NCBI RefSeq assembly: GCF_017163935.1
Contig: NZ_JABVZR010000001.1
Location: 868,001 to 932,000 of the forward strand
DNA from: Novosphingobium terrae
GTDB lineage: Bacteria > Pseudomonadota > Alphaproteobacteria > Sphingomonadales > Sphingomonadaceae
DNA length: 64,000 nt
Reading direction: 5' to 3'
Made by a program: the position numbers and the translations under genes. Shown piece after piece: positions 59,593 to 64,000 of this stretch. The notes beneath the pieces are model-generated. The model was not told the DNA's origin, did no database searches, and was given only the letters and a program-made list of their open reading frames with translations. Position 1 is the stretch's first letter. Each line of letters starts with the position of its first letter.

Positions 59593-60981
59593 TTACCTTT
59601 CCTGATGCCCCACTGCCTTCAAAGGCTCCCCCAAAGCCTCCCCCAACCGACCAATCGCGGCGGTATGATCATGCAGAGCCTGCCAGTCATCCCCGGCATC
59701 GATAGCGGCCCAGATGCGCTCCACCTCATCGATGTGATTCGTCGGCGCGGTATCCTCATGCCACAGCGCATGATCCAGAGCGCCGGGCACGACTTCAGGC
59801 AGGCCTTCCAGCAAGCGCCCGCCGCGATGGATGTGGAAGAACACATCGGGGCTCAAACCGCTGGCGGCCAGAGCTTTACCGATCACGTTCAGCGCGGCGG
59901 CATCCTCTTCTGGCCCAACTTCCTGCACACCCAGACGCCACAGCACGCGCTGGGCGAGGCGGCGCTGGAAGATCGGCTCGAAGCGCTCCAGCGCGGCCAC
60001 CAGCGGCGCGGTTTCTGCCAGAGGCCGCAGAGCTATTGCCAGTTGCCCGCAGTTCCAGCGAATCGCCTCGCCCTGCCGCCCGAAGGCGTAGAGACCAGCG
60101 TGATCGAAGTAGGCGGCGGTGAAGCTGGCGTCCCATGCGGGCAGCCAGCGCCATGGGCCGTAATCGAAGCTTTCGCCGGTGATGTTCATATTGTCGGTGT
60201 TGAGTACGCCATGGACGAAGCCGCTCGCCACATAGCTGGCGGCCATATCGGCCAGCCGCTCCACCACCTGATGCAGCAGGATCACGGCGGGGTTTTCTGC
60301 GTCGGGGGCGCCCTCGGGCGCCTTGGGGCCGGGGTATTGCGCCAGAGCGTAATCGACTAAAGCCGCCAGATGCGCATCCTCTTCCAGCGCCATCAACCGC
60401 TGAAAACTGCCGATACGGATATGCCCATGCGACAGGCGCACCAACACGGCGGAGCGAGTCGGGCTGGGCTCATCGCCGCGATGGAGATGCTCGCCGGTTT
60501 CGATCACGGAGAAGGTTTTGGAGGTGTTGGCGCCCAAGGCTTCCAGCATGGTGGTGGCCAGAATCTCGCGCATCGCGCCTTTCAGCGTGAGTCGCCCATC
60601 GCCCTGACGGCTCCATGGCGTCACGCCTGAGCCTTTGGTGCCAAGGTCCATCAGGCGCCCGGCGCCATCGCGCATCTGGGCAAATAAAAACCCACGCCCG
60701 TCGCCCAACTCCGGGTTGTAATGGCGGAACTGGTGGCCGTGATAGCGCAGCGCCAGCGGCTGGGGCAGATTGCCCTCCAGCGGCTCAAAACGCCCGAAAT
60801 GGGCGATCCATGCCTCATCGCTCAGCCCGGAAAGGCCAACCGTTGCGGCATGGGTGTCATCACGCCAGCGCAGGATATGTTGGGGGAAATTGGCGGGGGG
60901 CACCTTGTCCCCCAGCCAATCGGCGATGGTGTTGATCTGTGGATCAGGCCTGTAGGGCGATGCTTGCGGTTCTTGGCGCAT
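59593..60981 (-). CDS. selO: Protein adenylyltransferase SelO
   Basis: SelO-family pseudokinases (YdiU) transfer AMP to Ser, Thr or Tyr of proteins and respond to redox state. The 462-residue product has 'YHGHQFRHYNPELGDGRGFLF', 'LGTKGSGVTPWSRQGDGRLTLKGAMRE', 'RVRLSHGHIRIGSF'-type and 'VHGVLNTDNMNITGESFDYGPW', all SelO hallmarks. The Asp-Asn pair and HGVLNTDN block are intact. Bacterial SelO normally has no selenocysteine, and none is seen. ATG at 60981 was chosen. Upstream in-frame sequence is antisense to the hydrolase gene. Confidence 0.95.
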   Translation of the reverse strand: MRQEPQASPYRPDPQINTIADWLGDKVPPANFPQHILRWRDDTHAATVGLSGLSDEAWIAHFGRFEPLEGNLPQPLALRYHGHQFRHYNPELGDGRGFLFAQMRDGAGRLMDLGTKGSGVTPWSRQGDGRLTLKGAMREILATTMLEALGANTSKTFSVIETGEHLHRGDEPSPTRSAVLVRLSHGHIRIGSFQRLMALEEDAHLAALVDYALAQYPGPKAPEGAPDAENPAVILLHQVVERLADMAASYVASGFVHGVLNTDNMNITGESFDYGPWRWLPAWDASFTAAYFDHAGLYAFGRQGEAIRWNCGQLAIALRPLAETAPLVAALERFEPIFQRRLAQRVLWRLGVQEVGPEEDAAALNVIGKALAASGLSPDVFFHIHRGGRLLEGLPEVVPGALDHALWHEDTAPTNHIDEVERIWAAIDAGDDWQALHDHTAAIGRLGEALGEPLKAVGHQER

Positions 60982-61074
60982 GGCCGCATAAGTGGGGGCG
61001 TGTCCGGCCCGGCGCAAGCGGGAAAGGGCGAGCGGGTGCCGCACCCTCATGCGGTTTCGTGAAGCACAGGACTG

Positions 61075-61974
61075 ATGACCTCTTTCACCGACCGGCCCAG
61101 CGCCGACCAAGCCTATACCGACCGCCACTGGCAAAGTGGTGACGGGCTCTCCCTGCATTTTCGCGATTACGCGGGTCCAGAAGGCGGCATTCCGGTGCTC
61201 TGCCTGCCCGGGCTGACCCGCAATGCGCGTGATTTCGAGGGGCTTGCCGCAAGGCTGGCCGGGCGCTGGCGCGTGCTCTGCCCGGATATGCGCGGGCGGG
61301 GTGACAGCGCCTATGCCAAGAACTCCGCCACCTACAATCCGCTGCAATATGTGGCCGATGTGAACGCCTTGCTGGAGCAGGAGGGCATCACGCGCTTTAT
61401 CGCGGTGGGCACCTCGCTGGGCGGCTTGATGACGATGCTGATGGGCATGGTGGAGCCGGGGCGAATCGCCGGCGCGGTGCTGAACGACATCGGCCCGGTG
61501 ATCGAGCCTGAAGGCTTGGCCCGTATCCGCGACTATGTGGGGCAGGGCGGCACCTTCCCGACATGGATGCACGCCGCCCGCGCTTTGGAAGAAGACCAGA
61601 GCGCGGCCTTCCCCGATTATCAGGCGGCGGACTGGCTGGCGATGGCCAAGCGGGTGATGGTGCTCAACGCCAATGGCCGCATCGTCTACGATTACGACAT
61701 GAAGATTGCCGAGCCCTTCGAAAAGCCGGGCGGCGAGGCGGGTGTCGATCTGTGGCCAGGGCTGGAGGCTTTGCAACAGGTGCCGGTGCTGTTCATCCGC
61801 GGCGCCCTGTCGGACATTCTCTCGCCCGAAACGCTGGCGCAGATGACCCGCCGCCTGCCCAGGGCCGAGGCCGTCACCGTGCCCCGCACCGGCCATGCCC
61901 CCACGCTGGACGAGCCCGAAGCTGCCGAGGCGATCGAGCGCCTGCTGGCCAGAATCGTGACTCCGGTGGCCTGA
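61075..61974 (+). CDS. Alpha/beta hydrolase
   Basis: The 299-residue protein has the alpha/beta-hydrolase layout: an oxyanion-hole block 'LCLPGLTRNARDFEGLA', nucleophile elbow 'AVGTSLGGLMTM' (Ser), an acidic residue in 'FIRGALSDILSPE' and the catalytic His in 'RTGHAPTLDEPEA'. 'DMRGRGDSAY' follows strand 4. It has no signal peptide. The substrate, possibly a carboxyester, is unknown. It starts 94 bp from the divergent selO and is followed 4 bp later by a glycosyltransferase, with which it is probably co-transcribed. Confidence 0.9.
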   Translation: MTSFTDRPSADQAYTDRHWQSGDGLSLHFRDYAGPEGGIPVLCLPGLTRNARDFEGLAARLAGRWRVLCPDMRGRGDSAYAKNSATYNPLQYVADVNALLEQEGITRFIAVGTSLGGLMTMLMGMVEPGRIAGAVLNDIGPVIEPEGLARIRDYVGQGGTFPTWMHAARALEEDQSAAFPDYQAADWLAMAKRVMVLNANGRIVYDYDMKIAEPFEKPGGEAGVDLWPGLEALQQVPVLFIRGALSDILSPETLAQMTRRLPRAEAVTVPRTGHAPTLDEPEAAEAIERLLARIVTPVA

Positions 61975-61978
61975 ACGC

Positions 61979-63112
61979 ATGAGCCTTTTGAAAGTACTGC
62001 ATCTCCATTCCAGCTTCGATCCGGGCGGGAAGGAGCTGCGCTGTGTGCAGCTGATGAACGCCTTCGGGCCGGATGTGCATCACGCGGTGGTCTCGGGCGT
62101 TCCGGGGGCGATGGGCGCGGCTGCGCGGCTCAAGCCCGGCCTGCGTGTGGATCTGGCGCCGGATTTTCCGTCCTTGCAGGGCAAGCCCACGCCGGGTCGG
62201 CTGATGGCGCTGGCCAAGGCCATGGCGCCTTACGATCTGGTGCTGACCTATAATTTCGGCGCGATGGATGCTGTGTTGGCGCATACGCTGTTCGGCGATG
62301 TGCTGCGCCTGCCGCCGCTGGTCCATCATGAGGACGGCTTCAACCAGGATGAGGTCGACAAGCGCAAGCCCAGCCGCAACTGGTATCGCCGCATCGCTTT
62401 GGGCCGGGTGAAGGCGCTGGTGGTGCCCTCGCAGCGGCTGGAGGCGATTGCCGTTACCGAATGGCACCAGCCGCCCGGCAAATTGCGGCGCATCGTCAAT
62501 GGCATCGACACCGCCGCCTATGGCCGCAAGCCCAAGGCGGACGTGCTGCCGCGCCTGATCAAGCGCCCGGGCGAGAAGTGGCTGGGCACGCTGGCAGGGC
62601 TGCGCGCGGTGAAGAACCTGCCGCGTCTGGTGCGCGCCTTTGCCGATCTGCCCGACAATTGGCATCTGGTGATCCTTGGCGAGGGGCCTGAGCGCGACGC
62701 TATCCGTGCCGCCGCCATGGCGGCCAAAGTGGGGCATCGCTTCCATCTGCCCGGCCATGCCGCCGATCCTTCCAAGGTGGTGGGGCTGTTCGACATCTTT
62801 GCCCTGTCCTCCGACAGCGAGCAGTTCCCGATCAGCGTGGTCGAGGCGATGGCAGCGGGGTTGCCCGTGGCGGCCACCGATGTCGGCGATGTGCGGGCGA
62901 TGGTCTCGGTGGAGAACCAGCCCTATATCGTGCCCGCCAGCGATGAGGCGCTGGGCGATGCCATTGCCCGTCTGGCTCAGGATGATGCGCTGCGCACCCG
63001 CATCGGCGCTGCCAACCGTGCCCGCGCCCGCGCCGAATATGATCAGGCGACCATGCTGGAAGCCTATCGCGACACCTACAGCGCGGCTCTGGGGGGCAGG
63101 GCTTTTCCCTGA
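61979..63112 (+). CDS. Glycosyltransferase family 4
   Basis: The 377-residue cytoplasmic protein has the GT-B fold of GT4: 'LHLHSSFDPGGKELRCVQLMNAF' (N-terminal glycine loop), 'VHHEDGF', 'NGIDTAAYGRKP', 'AGLRAVKNLPRLVRAF', and the E-x7-E motif in 'SDSEQFPISVVEAMAAGLPVAATDVGD'. GT4 enzymes transfer sugars from nucleotide donors with retention. Which glycan it helps to make is not visible. It follows the hydrolase by 4 bp. Confidence 0.9.
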   Translation: MSLLKVLHLHSSFDPGGKELRCVQLMNAFGPDVHHAVVSGVPGAMGAAARLKPGLRVDLAPDFPSLQGKPTPGRLMALAKAMAPYDLVLTYNFGAMDAVLAHTLFGDVLRLPPLVHHEDGFNQDEVDKRKPSRNWYRRIALGRVKALVVPSQRLEAIAVTEWHQPPGKLRRIVNGIDTAAYGRKPKADVLPRLIKRPGEKWLGTLAGLRAVKNLPRLVRAFADLPDNWHLVILGEGPERDAIRAAAMAAKVGHRFHLPGHAADPSKVVGLFDIFALSSDSEQFPISVVEAMAAGLPVAATDVGDVRAMVSVENQPYIVPASDEALGDAIARLAQDDALRTRIGAANRARARAEYDQATMLEAYRDTYSAALGGRAFP

Positions 63113-63290
63113 GCGGTTCAGCACCTCTTCAGGCGTGATCGGCTTGAAGGCGTGTTAAAGCCTGAAACGGGCCGGGGGAAACCAAGCATAGACATTGAAA
63201 AGCGCGGCCCATCCGCTAAACACCCCCGCTGATGCCCGGCTTTGTCAGCTTGTCGGGCGGACCGTACCACGTTGAAGAAAGCGAATTGCC

Positions 63291-64000
63291 TTGGCCCTGC
63301 GTCCTACCCGTCCCCAGTCGAGAGCCGATCAGCTGGCCGCGCGTGATGCGGCCCAGACCGATGCCTTCATGCGCGAGGTGGATGAGGCGCTGCGCGAGGA
63401 CCAGATGAAGTCCGCCTTCAAGCGCTGGGGCCTGCCTGCGGGGATCGCCGTGGTGGCGGCTCTGGGCGCGCTGGGCGGCGGCCTGTGGTGGAACCATCAC
63501 AAGCAGGCCGAAGCCGAGGAACGCGGCATCGCCATCACCCGCGCCATCGACCAGATCGAGGGCGGTCGCATCGATCTGGCCACCGCCAGCCTGGATACCA
63601 TCGCCGAGGGCGATGCGGCGGGCAGCGCGGCGCTGGCCAAGCTGATTCAGGCGGGCATTGCCCTGCAGCAGAACAAGCCTGCCGATGCGGTGAAGCTGTA
63701 TGACGCGGTTTCGGGCGATGCCAATGCGCCGCAGCCCCTGCGCGATCTGGCGACCCTGCGCGGCGTGGCCGCCGGTTTCGACACGATCGGCCCGGACAAG
63801 GCGCTGGAGCGTCTGAAGCCGCTGGCCGTGCCGGGCAATCCGTGGTTCGGCCCGGCTGGTGAGCTGGCGGCGCTGGCCTATCTCAAGCTGAACAAGCCCG
63901 ATCAGGCCGGAACCCTGCTGCGCGAAATCGCCAAGGACAAGGACACGCCCGAGACGCTGAAGGCGCGCACCCGCCAGCTGGCCGGTCTGCTGGGCTTCGA
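63291..64000 (+). CDS. YfgM-like tetratricopeptide protein, 5' part
   Basis: The frame starts at TTG 63291 ('gaagaaag' upstream) and runs off the window, giving at least 236 residues. A cytoplasmic N-terminus with 'TDAFMREVDEALREDQMKSAFKRWG' precedes one membrane helix ('LPAGIAVVAALGALGGGLWW', about residues 50-66), then TPR-like helices. This matches the YfgM family, ancillary to the SecYEG translocon and periplasmic chaperone network. An internal ATG at 63369 is an alternative start. bamB and der are common neighbours of yfgM elsewhere; here der is 18 kb away. Confidence 0.82.
   Translation, partial: MALRPTRPQSRADQLAARDAAQTDAFMREVDEALREDQMKSAFKRWGLPAGIAVVAALGALGGGLWWNHHKQAEAEERGIAITRAIDQIEGGRIDLATASLDTIAEGDAAGSAALAKLIQAGIALQQNKPADAVKLYDAVSGDANAPQPLRDLATLRGVAAGFDTIGPDKALERLKPLAVPGNPWFGPAGELAALAYLKLNKPDQAGTLLREIAKDKDTPETLKARTRQLAGLLGF

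Overview
The window reads as a chromosomal stretch of a high-GC alphaproteobacterium, most likely a sphingomonad of the Novosphingobium/Sphingobium type. The evidence is the skp-fabZ envelope block, a MucR zinc-finger regulator, a PyrB with a non-catalytic PyrC partner, long alanine-rich SPOR proteins, and the general codon and GC character. This placement is inference from gene content; no rRNA is present. No prophage, insertion sequence with a transposase, or CRISPR array was seen.

Left part (1-19100): the end of an OmpH/Skp chaperone gene and fabZ, then rpmE and tRNA-His. A tightly overlapping cytochrome c maturation operon follows (ccmC-ccmD-ccmE-ccmF-ccmG-ccmH and a TPR CcmI-like gene), without ccmA or ccmB. 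Next come kup, sodB, corA, several small secreted or hypothetical proteins, a GH75-like secreted protein, a flavin-reductase-like protein, a lipoprotein, a metallophosphoesterase and a GAF-GGDEF-EAL protein.

Middle part (19157-36263): the most unusual region. A divergent locus carries homologues of all three enzyme families of the 4S (Dsz) organosulfur desulfurisation pathway. These are a DszA/NtaA-type flavin monooxygenase (19157-20506), a DszB-type sulfinate desulfinase with the expected Cys/His/Arg catalytic residues (28546-29601), and a DszC/SfnB-type acyl-CoA-dehydrogenase-fold monooxygenase (32264-33520). Around them are a complete peptide-type ABC importer with its own lipoprotein binding protein, a degenerate Old Yellow Enzyme homologue, an MFS exporter, a triple-rhodanese protein, two aldo/keto reductases and an FAD/NAD(P)-binding protein. 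I infer a sulfur-scavenging system for an unknown imported organosulfur compound. It is followed by an AraC regulator diverging from an aromatic-acid-type MFS importer and an outer-membrane channel (36268-40290).

Right part (40472-64000): a flippase-like membrane protein, mucR, two tRNA-Val genes, a CHAP amidase-like protein, der, two divergent SPOR-domain proteins, pyrB with a catalytically incomplete pyrC, sppA, tRNA-Leu, the tig-clpP-clpX proteostasis block, an aldehyde-dehydrogenase pseudoenzyme, selO, an alpha/beta hydrolase, a glycosyltransferase and the start of a YfgM-like translocon-associated protein.

Six copies or remnants of a previously unfamiliar 160-240 bp intergenic element are scattered across the window at 1054, 14105, 42872, 45691, 57605 and 59395. 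Complete copies are bounded on both sides by a 20-23 nt palindrome. The palindromes differ between copies by paired, compensating changes. Most copies sit between converging genes, and two oppositely oriented copies bracket the aldehyde dehydrogenase pseudoenzyme.
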